Source: Saccharicrinis fermentans DSM 9555 = JCM 21142 (lineage in GTDB: Bacteria; Bacteroidota; Bacteroidia; Bacteroidales; Marinilabiliaceae). Taken from it: DNA of 64,000 nucleotides. The DNA is taken from positions 504,425-568,424 of the forward strand of contig NZ_KI912107.1 of NCBI RefSeq assembly GCF_000517085.1, read 5' to 3'. Position 1 is the first letter of the stretch, and every line of letters begins with the position of its first letter. The notes beneath the pieces were generated by a model. It was not told the origin of the DNA and did no database searches. It was given only the letters and a program-made list of their open reading frames with translations. Shown here in pieces: positions 24,390-33,881 of this stretch. Both the position numbers and the translations under genes were made by a program.

Positions 24390-25730
24390 TTAGCTCGATT
24401 TAATTGGAGTTCCTGGTATGGGAACAGGAAACTCCATGTCCACATCACCCATGTGATATTTTTGCGGACCCAGTCGCAGTTCGGATTTCATGATTTCTTC
24501 CCAAGTAATCTTTTTTCCCGTATAAGCCGATTCGCGTCCCATGATAGCTGTTAGATTTGATAGGGCGGTTTGTTCTGCTTCATTAACATATTTATTGGTT
24601 CGTATGGCAGTAACTAAATGGATGTGTTCCTGTATATAGGGTGAAATCTTGACCACATTGGTTGATTTTCCATCCTTGTCTTTGGGGTATTCGTATTGCC
24701 ATTTTATACGTCCATCATGGTTGTAAATGGTGTTTTTGCAGTTTGTGTAGCCTTTAGTGCCCATGATAAATTCGCCGGTGGCATTGGCACAGTTATCTAT
24801 TTGACGACTCATGCTATGTGAAAATAATCCATTGCCATAATCGAAATCAATGCTAAAGAAGTCGTACTGATCGCCAGTTACCCTTCGGTGCCTTCCTCCA
24901 TAGCCAACGGCACTGATGGGGTGTTGACCAGTAAACCAATTGATCACATCTATATTGTGAATGTGAGTGTCCAATATGTGGTCGCCACATAGCCAGCAGA
25001 AATTATTCCAGTTGCGAAGCATATATTCCATATCTGTCCAACCTTCTTGTCGACGACGGAACCACACATGCTCCTGGTTCCAGAATGCTTTAGCCCCCAC
25101 AATATCTCCGATAGCACCGTTTACTACCTGTTTATAAGTAGCGATATAATCGCGTTGGTGGCGGCGTTGGGTCCCGGTGACCACATTTAATCCTTTTACT
25201 TTTGCCTTTTTAGCAGTAGCAATAATGGAACGTATGCCAACAGGGTCTACAGCAACCGGCTTTTCTAAAAATACATGTTTGTTATGTGCGATTGCTGTTT
25301 TAAAATGTTGGGGACGAAAGTGGGGTGGTGTAACAAGTAATACCACATCAACGTCGGTTTTAATTAGTTTTTCGTATGCATCTAAGCCAACAAAACATTT
25401 TTCGTCAGGAACGTCTAATTTGTATTGCTTAAGTCTGGACTTACAAGCTTCTACCTTATCTTCAAAAACATCAGCCAGTGCCCCAACTTCTACACCAGGG
25501 CCTGTACTTAAGAAATTTAATAGGGCACCAGTTCCTCTGTGGCCACATCCGACTAAACCGGCTTTTAGCTTTTTGCCTTTAGGAGCTCTGTCTAGCAATG
25601 GAGGTAAACCTAATTCTTCGTTTGTTTTGTGCCCACAGGATGATAGTATGGATGATAGTCCGCTTGCTCCGATCACAGTTGCGGCTGTTGATTTCATTAA
25701 AAAACTTCTTCTGGATTCTTTATTTTTCAT
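24390..25730 (-). CDS. Tat-exported Gfo/Idh/MocA oxidoreductase 2 (probable lipoprotein)
   Basis: 446 residues. A Tat signal (ESRRSFLMKSTAATVIGASG) ends in ILSSCG, so the mature protein may be lipid-anchored. The Rossmann domain begins LKAGLVGCGHRGTGALLNFL, EKP occurs in HVFLEKPVAV, and the C-terminal domain holds GDHILDTHIHNIDVINW. It is only distantly similar to the neighbouring Tat oxidoreductase, so this is probably a different step or substrate and not a recent duplicate. It lies 40 bp from the cytochrome-SUMF1 gene upstream. Confidence 0.87.
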   Translation of the reverse strand: MKNKESRRSFLMKSTAATVIGASGLSSILSSCGHKTNEELGLPPLLDRAPKGKKLKAGLVGCGHRGTGALLNFLSTGPGVEVGALADVFEDKVEACKSRLKQYKLDVPDEKCFVGLDAYEKLIKTDVDVVLLVTPPHFRPQHFKTAIAHNKHVFLEKPVAVDPVGIRSIIATAKKAKVKGLNVVTGTQRRHQRDYIATYKQVVNGAIGDIVGAKAFWNQEHVWFRRRQEGWTDMEYMLRNWNNFCWLCGDHILDTHIHNIDVINWFTGQHPISAVGYGGRHRRVTGDQYDFFSIDFDYGNGLFSHSMSRQIDNCANATGEFIMGTKGYTNCKNTIYNHDGRIKWQYEYPKDKDGKSTNVVKISPYIQEHIHLVTAIRTNKYVNEAEQTALSNLTAIMGRESAYTGKKITWEEIMKSELRLGPQKYHMGDVDMEFPVPIPGTPIKSS

Positions 25731-25770
25731 GATCTCTGATTTTTATAGACGATGGATAATGAAGGGCTTT

Positions 25771-27300
25771 TTATTCAATGATGTCAGCTTCACAGACAAC
25801 ACGAAAGCCCACATCAATACAGTCTGAGTACCACCAAATACTTTTAGGCATTTGAGGGTCTGTTTGTAACCACCTGCGGGTTTCGGTAAAGCCTCGTGCT
25901 GCACTTCTCAACTCACTGGCATCTGATTTAAAGGACCCACCGCGTATTACGTGTTCTCTTCCCTTGCTGGGTCCCTGGGGGTCAATGGTTGTTTCTTTTG
26001 TATATTGAGTATAGGTTTGCGGATGATAATAATCGGAACAGAATTCATGAACGTTGCCTATCATATTTTTTAGCCCGAATGGATTAGCTGCTACCCGTGA
26101 AGGCTCTTGTGTTTTACCGTCACTGTTGGCATCAAAAATTACGTAGGAGGCGATGATGGCAGTGTCAATACCAAATATTTTGTTCCAGATTCCTTTTTTG
26201 GAATAATCGCTGGGGACACCATCAAAAAAATAGGGAGTAGATGTGCCTCCTCTGGCTGCATATTCCCATTCGGCTTCCGTAGGCAAACGATATTTTTTAC
26301 CACTTACTTGTGATAACCACTTACAGTATGTTAGCGCAGCGTGATGGCTCATGGTGATAGCCGGACGTTTTCCTTTGCCCCATCCCTGATCTGGAGCGCC
26401 CCATGGTGGAGTTGCCCCTGAAATAGCATCCACATCATCTTTACTTTGTTGTATTTTCTGTACAGTCTCTTTCCTGCCTTCAGCAGCAGTAGCATTAAAA
26501 AAGGCCAGGTATTCATCCCATGTTACTTCTATTTTTCCCATAAAGAATGGGCTTACTTTTACTTTTCGTTGCGGACCCTCATCATTTTGTCTATACTTTT
26601 CTTTAGAGGGACTTCCTATGATAAACTCACCACCCGGAATAGCCACCATATCGAAAGATACACTGGTGCCTGGTATTTGTTCTGTGAAATTTTCAAATTG
26701 GTGGACGATAGTGGCTGTGGTGAATTTTTCCTGAGCTACATTGTGGGTGGCGAAAGCAATATTGTGCGTATGTAGGGCATGGGGATTGTAGTGTCCAGTA
26801 TGCATATGGCAGTTTAAACAGGTCATTTCCTCTCTTCTTGATTCGTAATATAAATGAGAATCTTCTCCTTTTACTGATAGACCAGAAGGAAAGATGTTGG
26901 AATGACATTTTAAACAGGATGCCTCATAAACAAATTTGTCGGCCTTTTCTTTTGTTCTTTTAGATTCCCATTTGTAATCCGCGGAATCCTTAAATAGCAT
27001 TCCGTACAGGTCTTTTGATCCATGTTTGGCTTTGGCCATTAATTGCCCATGTCCTTTGGGTGGAAGGTGGCAGTCTACACAGTGTACAATCACACCAGAC
27101 TTGTTGTCAACATGAGCTGATAATCGCCATGAGTCTTCTGCATGATCATGTATGTGACATGAAAAACAGTATTGATCTGTTGACGTATATTCAACAGCCT
27201 TACCTCCGGAGTAACTAAAAATAAAAGCGGCTATTATACCCAGTAAAAAAATAAAGTAGAATTTGTAAAATTGTCTTTTTAACCAAGATTTTTTAATCAT
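25771..27300 (-). CDS. Tetraheme NapC/NirT-like cytochrome fused to a SUMF1-like domain
   Basis: About 509 residues. One N-terminal membrane anchor (about 12-32), then four CxxCH heme sites (CFSCH, CVDCH, CLKCH, CLNCH) within 160 residues, as in NrfH/NapC quinol dehydrogenases. A SUMF1/FGE-like domain follows (about 215-505: MVAIPGGEFIIGSPS, YRLPTEAEWEYAARGG, GNVHEFCSDYY, HVIRGGSFKSDASELRSAARG). The two catalytic cysteines of formylglycine-generating enzymes, expected just after RGGS, are absent (Lys-Ser-Asp-Ala instead), so it is not a sulfatase activator. Its position at the head of the sugar locus suggests electron transfer between the quinone pool and periplasmic oxidoreductases. That role is inference. 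Confidence 0.85.
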   Translation of the reverse strand: MIKKSWLKRQFYKFYFIFLLGIIAAFIFSYSGGKAVEYTSTDQYCFSCHIHDHAEDSWRLSAHVDNKSGVIVHCVDCHLPPKGHGQLMAKAKHGSKDLYGMLFKDSADYKWESKRTKEKADKFVYEASCLKCHSNIFPSGLSVKGEDSHLYYESRREEMTCLNCHMHTGHYNPHALHTHNIAFATHNVAQEKFTTATIVHQFENFTEQIPGTSVSFDMVAIPGGEFIIGSPSKEKYRQNDEGPQRKVKVSPFFMGKIEVTWDEYLAFFNATAAEGRKETVQKIQQSKDDVDAISGATPPWGAPDQGWGKGKRPAITMSHHAALTYCKWLSQVSGKKYRLPTEAEWEYAARGGTSTPYFFDGVPSDYSKKGIWNKIFGIDTAIIASYVIFDANSDGKTQEPSRVAANPFGLKNMIGNVHEFCSDYYHPQTYTQYTKETTIDPQGPSKGREHVIRGGSFKSDASELRSAARGFTETRRWLQTDPQMPKSIWWYSDCIDVGFRVVCEADIIE

Positions 27301-27591
27301 AGTGCGCATTCTTTTTTTATGGTCACTAAGTAAATGGTATGGCCTTATTGGACAATTAAAATTGTGTTTAATGCGTATTAAAAAGTTATTAATTGGATAT
27401 TAATTTTATTTTTAATAAGCAGTATATCAGTGTTGTATGTGTATTTGTAAAAAGTATAAAGTTTGCGCAATGAAAGAATGAAGTAAGTGCGGATAAAAAG
27501 TTATTTTACGACTTGCAGTTCGGAAAAATGAAAGGTATTGAACATGGTGTTGGATCGTTTTAGGGGTAATTAGGGGCGGTGAGGGAGTGAC

Positions 27592-30141
27592 TTATCGGAT
27601 TAGATCCTCGTAAGAGATGGGGAGTTCTTGATTGTATATTTTTTGATAGCGTTGTTGATAGGATTTGAATAGAAATCGGGCCTCGTTATTTTGACGTAGC
27701 ACCAATAGTGCTTTTATTTTGTATTTTATGGCATCTTCATTAAGATCGTCGGTTTTTAATATTCGATTGGCAATCTTCACTATTATTTCTGGATGCTGGC
27801 TCATGTCAAAGTCAAACATTAAACGGGTTAGTACGTCTATTACTTTGTTGGAAAATTTGCCTTTGATTTCATCAAAAGTGCTTTCTTGGCAGTCTTGTAA
27901 ATAAGCTCCCCGCTGAACGGTACTTAAAAAAATATGTAGGTTTTCACGGTTATTAAATAGGTTACTATCGAGTTTCTCCAAACATTCGTAATAATCACAA
28001 TATACATTGCTTGTTATTTCAAGTTTCCATCTCTCGTGGTGATTTGATATGTATATCTTGTCCATTGCTTCCAGTATGTTGCGCAGTTTACTGAGGGAAA
28101 CGCCTCTGTTGTTGATGGCTTTCTTGCGATCGAAATTTGGCCATATCATTTGAATGAATTCATCTGAAGAGATGCCATGGGGTTCTTCTTTGCTGTAAAT
28201 AAGTAGATAAATAAATATTTGTTTCAGACGTGGGGTGAAACAGTGGGTAATATCTTCTCCATTTTTATCCAATATTTGAAAGTCTCCAAACAATTTAATA
28301 GCATTCTTTTTGGGGGCTTTTTGTTTTAGGTCAATATTCTCTATCACTTTGTCTGTGGGAGTTGTTTTGCTTTTTCGGGTAAAGAGGATGAGGGTTACCA
28401 ATAAAAATATAAATGCGCCCATCCAGTATTTGTTTCGCATGATGAAATGAACAATGGAATCTTCTTGTATATCGGAAATATCCTGCGATAAATGCCAAAT
28501 TTCCTCTTTTCCTAGTGCTCGGTTCCAGATGAGTAAATTATCTATTCTTCCTTCAAAAAGGTTATCCTGACTGATAGAGCGGCCAATGTAAATATGGGAA
28601 TTGCTAACAAAGGGAGGATGATTTAAAGAAGAGACGTCTTCTTTACCGTCTACAAAAATAGCTTGCTCTTGGGTGTATTTAGTATACCTCCATACCACAT
28701 GATACCACTTGCCGGGTATAAATTTGGTATTTCCCCATAAGTCGTTGGAAAAGAAACCAAAATAGGGTCTGTTGTCTCTGGATTGAAGGTGCAAGCCTCC
28801 TCTGTAATAATTTTCTTGCGTTCCTAATATGGAGAAGTCGCGTTGATCTGCTTCATTGTTTCTGGCTAGTTTAATCCACGCACTTACTGTAAAATCAGAA
28901 TCGGAGATGCCTAGATCATTTGCTTTAGCAATGGTAATGTAGGATTTGCCATCTAATTCAATGACGTTGTTTCGTTGGCCATCATGGACAATTTTGCAGC
29001 CTTTGTTTTCTAACTCGAACTGATGAGGTCCTTCGTCCTTAATGTTGCTATCGAATGGATAGTAGGCACGTATGCTATGATTGAGGGTGAGAGGAATGGC
29101 AATGAAATTTTGAGTGACATCTTTTGTGATGCCCTCAATGTGTATTTCTTCAGGTACAAACTTAAAACCAGGACATTCGGGGCGAAGTTTTACTACCTCG
29201 TTTAAGGTAGCAGGAAAATTATATTCGCCGTATGTTACCGCATTGAAATCCCCTTGCCAAAACACTTTGTCGATGGCTTGTCTATTGTAGGAAATGGTAC
29301 CTGAGATGCTTCGCTGACTCAGTAGATGACCTTTTAATCCCTTGTAGTTCTTCTGCTTGTCGTCATATACTATAAAGTTAATGACTTTGCCGGTGTTCTT
29401 CCAGCTGTTTAAGGCGTGAGAAATGAAAAAAGGATCTTGATTTGTGTCTATCCATGTCTGGCGACTCTGGGAGGGGGGATCGTGGGCAAATGTTTGATAG
29501 CTTGTTAGGTATAGTAGCTTGTTTTGTATGTTTCCATGGCAAAATTCTCCGTTTAGTTTGGGCTCAATTTCTTTAGAATCGCAGGGATTGGCTGCGTAAT
29601 CCCATAAATAATGGATAAAGGGAGATGGTGAATTTTTGCCTGTGTAAGCAAAGCAAATGATTTGTTTGTTGTTCGAAATTAGGTGAGCCATCGTAGGCCA
29701 TTGGGCATTGAAATCACCTTGCCAAATATGTTGATGGATGGGGTGAGATTTTAAAAAATGAACAAGGAGCTTAGGATCAAAGTGGTAGTTAAAAAATATG
29801 CTTAGCACATGAAGGGTGTCTTGCTGGCAGTATGTTGCAAGAGAATCACAAACAGTGGCGAAGTCGGTGATCCATTTTTTATTTTGATGAAGTACTTCTA
29901 TCTTATTGCTGTCTTTGCTGAGTTGTAAATCAAGTATAAAGCCATTTATTCCTTGATTGTTTAGTCGGTTTGTAGGGTGTGATTTGAAATTATACAAGCT
30001 GTTATGCTCATAATGATTGATCAGATTGATCACTTCGTTGTATTTGATCTCCGCTAACTTTTTCTGTGCTACTATCGTTTGTGTGAAGAGCAAGCAGGTG
30101 ATCCATGAAGTTAAATATAGTTGAAAGCGAAAAGAACGCAT
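27592..30141 (-). CDS. Transmembrane one-component regulator: PLC-like, LamG, membrane helix, SARP-like DNA-binding and BTAD domains
   Basis: About 849 residues from ATG 30141. After a signal peptide (to about residue 26, TIVAQ) comes a region resembling PI-PLC-X phosphodiesterases (about 27-340: HNS, LNNQGINGFILDL, WPTMAHLI, a second block FPATLNEVV). A LamG beta-sandwich follows (about 357-552) and one transmembrane helix (about 569-590). The cytoplasmic part is a winged helix of OmpR/SARP type (about 613-710, IKLFGDFQIL, AINNRGVSLSKLRNIL) plus a BTAD-like helical domain to the end. It should sense an extracytoplasmic ligand, perhaps a glycan, and bind DNA without a kinase. It lies upstream of, and in the same direction as, the sugar locus it may control. 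Confidence 0.75.
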   Translation of the reverse strand: MRSFRFQLYLTSWITCLLFTQTIVAQKKLAEIKYNEVINLINHYEHNSLYNFKSHPTNRLNNQGINGFILDLQLSKDSNKIEVLHQNKKWITDFATVCDSLATYCQQDTLHVLSIFFNYHFDPKLLVHFLKSHPIHQHIWQGDFNAQWPTMAHLISNNKQIICFAYTGKNSPSPFIHYLWDYAANPCDSKEIEPKLNGEFCHGNIQNKLLYLTSYQTFAHDPPSQSRQTWIDTNQDPFFISHALNSWKNTGKVINFIVYDDKQKNYKGLKGHLLSQRSISGTISYNRQAIDKVFWQGDFNAVTYGEYNFPATLNEVVKLRPECPGFKFVPEEIHIEGITKDVTQNFIAIPLTLNHSIRAYYPFDSNIKDEGPHQFELENKGCKIVHDGQRNNVIELDGKSYITIAKANDLGISDSDFTVSAWIKLARNNEADQRDFSILGTQENYYRGGLHLQSRDNRPYFGFFSNDLWGNTKFIPGKWYHVVWRYTKYTQEQAIFVDGKEDVSSLNHPPFVSNSHIYIGRSISQDNLFEGRIDNLLIWNRALGKEEIWHLSQDISDIQEDSIVHFIMRNKYWMGAFIFLLVTLILFTRKSKTTPTDKVIENIDLKQKAPKKNAIKLFGDFQILDKNGEDITHCFTPRLKQIFIYLLIYSKEEPHGISSDEFIQMIWPNFDRKKAINNRGVSLSKLRNILEAMDKIYISNHHERWKLEITSNVYCDYYECLEKLDSNLFNNRENLHIFLSTVQRGAYLQDCQESTFDEIKGKFSNKVIDVLTRLMFDFDMSQHPEIIVKIANRILKTDDLNEDAIKYKIKALLVLRQNNEARFLFKSYQQRYQKIYNQELPISYEDLIR

Positions 30142-30241
30142 AGATTTTTTACGAAATGTTTGGTCTAAAAATATATATTCCATCCAACTTAACCAACAAA
30201 TTATCCAATTACAGTTTTTGATGTTTTTTGCTAACGAATAT

Positions 30242-30272
30242 GTTGTAACTTGTAATTTATTGATTATCTTTG
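30242..30272 (+). promoter_or_regulatory. Bacteroidota-type promoter of rpsO
   Basis: TTG at 30243-30245 (-33 region) and TATCTTTG at 30265-30272 (-7 region, consensus TAnnTTTG), separated by 19 bases. The start codon follows 27 bases later. Confidence 0.7.
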
Positions 30273-30299
30273 CACCGCAAATTTTTTAAATATATACAC

Positions 30300-30569
30300 A
30301 TGTACTTGACAGCTGAAAAAAAGCAAGAGATCTTTGAGAAGTACGGAAAGTCGAATACTGACACTGGTTCCACAGAAGGCCAGATAGCATTATTTACCTA
30401 CCGTATCGCTCACTTAACCGAACATTTAAAGGTTAATAAGAAAGATTATAGCACAGAGCATGCTTTGGTTAAATTAGTTGGTAAGCGTCGTAGCCTTTTG
30501 GATTATTTAAAGGCTAAAGACATTGAAGGTTACCGTAATTTAATTAAAGAATTAGGATTACGTAAGTAA
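30300..30569 (+). CDS. rpsO: 30S ribosomal protein S15
   Basis: 89 residues from the ATG at 30300 (MYLTAEKKQEIFEKYG), the normal length for S15; an in-frame ATG at 30270 falls inside the promoter's -7 element. The signature regions STEGQIALFTYRIAHLTEHL and KLVGKRRSLLDYL are intact. S15 binds the central domain of 16S rRNA and organises small-subunit assembly. The gene has its own promoter and terminator and lies upstream of pnp, the classical rpsO-pnp order, but here the genes are separated by a terminator and about 425 bp. Confidence 0.97.
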   Translation: MYLTAEKKQEIFEKYGKSNTDTGSTEGQIALFTYRIAHLTEHLKVNKKDYSTEHALVKLVGKRRSLLDYLKAKDIEGYRNLIKELGLRK

Positions 30570-30593
30570 CTCCAGTCTCGGCTAAAAAAAAAG

Positions 30594-30626
30594 AAAAAGG
30601 TAATCCTGAATGGATTACCTTTTTTT
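30594..30626 (+). terminator. Intrinsic terminator after rpsO
   Basis: A 9-bp stem (AGGTAATCC / GGATTACCT), extended by A-T pairs, with a 5-base loop and a run of seven or more Ts. Confidence 0.85.
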
Positions 30627-30714
30627 GATTGATAGGGCATGGTAATAGTACAAGTGAGCGCTTTGGTGTGTTGTTTGTGCACAGCAAATTAAAGAATGGA
30701 ATAAGAAGTAAAGC

Positions 30715-30766
30715 TGTCTTTGATAAGAAAGCTTCAAAGACAAGGCTTTCAATATATTTTGAAAGC
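30715..30766. other. Two tandem hairpins in the rpsO-pnp interval
   Basis: The first has a perfect 9-bp stem (TGTCTTTGA 30715-30723 / TCAAAGACA 30734-30742). The second has a perfect 8-bp stem (GCTTTCAA 30745-30752 / TTGAAAGC 30759-30766). They lie two bases apart in an interval (30627-31051) that otherwise shows no ORF. They may be RNase processing or autoregulatory structures, as known for enteric pnp leaders, or part of a small RNA. There is no T-run, so they are unlikely to be terminators. Confidence 0.5.
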
Positions 30767-31051
30767 AAGGAGTTTACTGATTGTAAATGGCTGTTTCAAA
30801 AATGAGAATAATGCAGTATTTGGAGTTATTTGCAAAGATTATTTAGGAACCATCCGAGAAAGGAAAGGGGTGGTCAAAAGTGTATTTGTGAAATAGTTTG
30901 TGTATCTCATAGGCCATCTGCTCGATTTCAAGAAAAAATGAACGAAAAAAACATTACAATCTTATCGTATTAAAAATAAATCATCTTATCTAATTATAAT
31001 AGAAACAGATTGCATATATTTGGGACGATAAAAAGAGATAAAGAAAGAAAT

Positions 31052-33181
31052 ATGATTACTCCAATTGAAAAAAAGATTGATCTGGGTGATGGAAGGTCCA
31101 TTACCATTGAAACTGGAAAATTAGCAAAACAAGCTGACGGTGCAGTCGTTGTAAAAATGAACAACACTTATTTGTTGGCTACAGTGGTATCTGCTAAGGA
31201 TGCCATGCCGGGTACTGATTTTATGCCACTGTCAGTAGAATATAAAGAGAAGTTTTCGGCCATTGGTCGTTTCCCTGGTGGTTTTATGAAAAGAGAGGCG
31301 CGTCCTTCTGATAATGAAATATTGGTTTGTCGTTTGGTTGATAGGGCTTTACGTCCTTTGTTTCCGGAAGACTATCATGCAGAAACATTTGTGACTATCC
31401 ACTTGATTTCAGGTGATAAAGAAGATATGCCGGATGCATTAGCCGGATTGGCAGCTTCAGCTGCATTAGCTGTTTCAGATGTTCCTTTTAACGGACCCAT
31501 TTCCGAAGTACGTGTGGCTCGTGTAAAAGGTGAGCTGGTTGTGAACCCAACACGCATACAAATTGAAGAAGCTGACATGGAACTTGTGGTGGGTGCTACC
31601 ATCGAGAATATTTTAATGGTTGAAGGAGAGATGGAAGAGGTTTCAGAGCAGGAAATGCTGGAAGCTATGAAAGTTGCTCATGAAGCCATTAAGGTTCAGT
31701 GTAAAGCACAGATAGAGTTGATGGAAGAGGTTGGTAAGACTGAAAAAAGGTCTTACAATCACGAAGAAAATGATGCTGAACTAAAAGAGCATATTAAAGC
31801 TGCTACTTACGATAAAGTTTATGAAGTGGCCAAAGCTGGTCTTCCTAAGCATGAACGTGCAGATAAGTTTGCGGCTATCAAGGAAGAATATATTGCGGAT
31901 AATTATGCTGATGCTGAAGAAGGAGAAGTTCCATTGGCTTTGATCGGTAAATATTATCACGATGTGGAAAAAGAAGCGGTTCGTCGTTGTGTATTGGATG
32001 AAAGAGTACGCTTGGATGGTCGTAAAACGGATGAAATACGTCCTATATGGAGTGAGGTGGATTATCTTCCGGGTCCTCACGGGTCAGCTATCTTTACACG
32101 TGGAGAAACTCAGTCCTTGTCTACTGTTACCTTAGGTACCAAATTGGATGAGAAGATTGTGGATGATGTGTTAAATAAAACAGTAGAACGTTTTTTATTA
32201 CATTATAATTTCCCTCCTTTTTCAACTGGTGATGCAAGAGCTTCTAGAGGTACAAGTCGACGTGAAATAGGTCATGGTAACCTGGCTTTTAGAGCATTGA
32301 AAAATATGCTTCCGGATAATTATCCATATACCATACGTATCATGTCTGATATTCTGGAGTCTAACGGCTCGTCTTCTATGGCAACCGTATGTGCTGGTAC
32401 ATTGGCTTTGATGGATGCTGGTGTGCCCATTAAAAAACCAGTGACAGGTATTGCTATGGGACTGATAACCGATGAAAACAAAAACTTTGCTGTTTTGTCT
32501 GATATCTTAGGAGATGAGGATCATTTAGGTGATATGGATTTTAAAGTAACTGGTACCAGAGATGGTATTACGGCTACGCAGATGGATATTAAAGTGGATG
32601 GCCTTTCTTACGAAGTATTAGAAAAAGCGCTTTTACAAGCAAGAGAAGGACGTTTGCATATTATGGATAAGATCATGGAAACGATGGATGAGCCACGTGA
32701 AGATCTTAAGCCACATGCACCTCGAATTGAAACAATTAATATTCCTAAGGATATGATTGGTGCAGTGATCGGACCGGGAGGAAAGATTATTCAGGAAATA
32801 CAAGCCACTACCGAATCTACAATCACCATAGAGGAAGACGGAGATATTGGTAAAGTAAGTGTTTCTGCTGATAATGCAGCTGCTATTAACGCCGCAATGG
32901 CCAAAATAAAAGGTATTGTTGCTGTGCCAGAAGTAGGTGAGGTGTATAAAGGAAAAATTAAGTCAATCGTTCCTTTTGGTGCTTTTGTTGAAATATTGCC
33001 AGGAAAAGAAGGATTGCTTCATATTTCTGAAATAGAGTGGAAACGTCTTGAAAAAGTTGAAGATGTACTAAAAGAGGGTGAAGAGGTAGAGGTTAAGTTG
33101 ATTGAAGTAGATCAACGATCAGGGAAATTAAAACTTTCTCGCAAAGCCTTATTACCTCGTCCGGAACGTAAGTCCAACTAG
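31052..33181 (+). CDS. pnp: Polyribonucleotide nucleotidyltransferase (PNPase)
   Basis: 709 residues from the ATG at 31052 ([17 protein letters not shown]); a leading extension to 31010 in the same frame contains a TATATTTG promoter-like element (31015-31022) and is unlikely to be translated. Two RNase PH domains flank a helical linker, followed by a KH domain ([16 protein letters not shown]) and an S1 domain ([15 protein letters not shown]). The phosphorolytic core includes [26 protein letters not shown]. It degrades mRNA 3' to 5', releasing nucleoside diphosphates. Length and domains are normal. A strong terminator follows. Confidence 0.97.
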   Translation: MITPIEKKIDLGDGRSITIETGKLAKQADGAVVVKMNNTYLLATVVSAKDAMPGTDFMPLSVEYKEKFSAIGRFPGGFMKREARPSDNEILVCRLVDRALRPLFPEDYHAETFVTIHLISGDKEDMPDALAGLAASAALAVSDVPFNGPISEVRVARVKGELVVNPTRIQIEEADMELVVGATIENILMVEGEMEEVSEQEMLEAMKVAHEAIKVQCKAQIELMEEVGKTEKRSYNHEENDAELKEHIKAATYDKVYEVAKAGLPKHERADKFAAIKEEYIADNYADAEEGEVPLALIGKYYHDVEKEAVRRCVLDERVRLDGRKTDEIRPIWSEVDYLPGPHGSAIFTRGETQSLSTVTLGTKLDEKIVDDVLNKTVERFLLHYNFPPFSTGDARASRGTSRREIGHGNLAFRALKNMLPDNYPYTIRIMSDILESNGSSSMATVCAGTLALMDAGVPIKKPVTGIAMGLITDENKNFAVLSDILGDEDHLGDMDFKVTGTRDGITATQMDIKVDGLSYEVLEKALLQAREGRLHIMDKIMETMDEPREDLKPHAPRIETINIPKDMIGAVIGPGGKIIQEIQATTESTITIEEDGDIGKVSVSADNAAAINAAMAKIKGIVAVPEVGEVYKGKIKSIVPFGAFVEILPGKEGLLHISEIEWKRLEKVEDVLKEGEEVEVKLIEVDQRSGKLKLSRKALLPRPERKSN

Positions 33182-33210
33182 AATAGAGTAAATTTATTTA
33201 AAAATGATAT

Positions 33211-33235
33211 AAAAAAGGCCGTAAGGCCTTTTTTT
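33211..33235 (+). terminator. Intrinsic terminator after pnp
   Basis: AAAAAAGGCC, a GTAA tetraloop and GGCC followed by seven Ts. Compact and strong; the A-rich left arm also makes it bidirectional. Confidence 0.85.
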
Positions 33236-33316
33236 ATGACTAAGAAATTAAATTATTTATCGCTAACTTAAATGCATAATTGAATTCGTAAAATTGTGTA
33301 CTGAAAGCTGATTGAA

Positions 33317-33808
33317 ATGACTGATTTATTACTGTATGACCAGTGGCTAGATGCCTTGGAAGAAAAAGCAACCCGCATTCCTAAAGTACAAGGGGTTTTC
33401 TCTAATTTTGAAGTGCTACCTCGGATGGGAAAGCTTCTTTCTGAAAAAGCAAAAGAGTGCCCAGAATGCAAAATGTATTGGAAAAAGTTACAGGAAGCAA
33501 CGGAACATTTAGATGAATTTTTTAATGATGGAAATAGCTATTCTGCCGATTTTGATGAGTTAGTTGGAGAGGTTCTTCGCCATTTGAAGGCGACGCATGC
33601 CATTCGGCCTAAGGGCTTGGTATTATCCATTTATACAGTTGTGGGAATGGCATTGGGACTTGGTGTAGGCGGAGCGTGGGTGCTTTTGTTTCATCTGGAA
33701 TCATTTAAAGGAGGTGTTGTGTTGGGGTGGCTTGTAGGGGTGATGATTGGATGGTTTGCAGGAAAGTTTAAGGAGGAAAGAATGCGTAAAGAGAACCAAA
33801 TATTTTAA
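33317..33808 (+). CDS. Membrane protein of unknown function with N-terminal soluble domain
   Basis: 163 residues. A helical, charged N-terminal part of about 95 residues contains a CPECKMYW pair of cysteines, which might bind metal. Two transmembrane helices follow (about 98-122 and 128-148, Gly/Val-rich), with a basic C-terminal tail (KFKEERMRKENQ). The layout resembles small anti-sigma or scaffold proteins, but no family is recognised. It begins about 80 bp after the pnp terminator and is followed closely by the prolyl oligopeptidase gene. Confidence 0.6.
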   Translation: MTDLLLYDQWLDALEEKATRIPKVQGVFSNFEVLPRMGKLLSEKAKECPECKMYWKKLQEATEHLDEFFNDGNSYSADFDELVGEVLRHLKATHAIRPKGLVLSIYTVVGMALGLGVGGAWVLLFHLESFKGGVVLGWLVGVMIGWFAGKFKEERMRKENQIF

Positions 33809-33881
33809 CCTGTTTTATTCATGGGAATTTTGAGGGTTGAAAACTTTTTTGACTCTTCAAAGACTACTTAAAAATAATTAT

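Noticed and set aside
25771-27300. Formylglycine-generating enzyme acting on the nearby sulfatase
   Set aside because: The SUMF1 domain lacks the catalytic cysteines, and the sulfatase at 45444 is a distant, truncated remnant without its CxPxR site.
30270-30299. N-terminal extension of S15 from the ATG at 30270
   Set aside because: It overlaps the TATCTTTG promoter element and S15 normally begins at the ATG at 30300.
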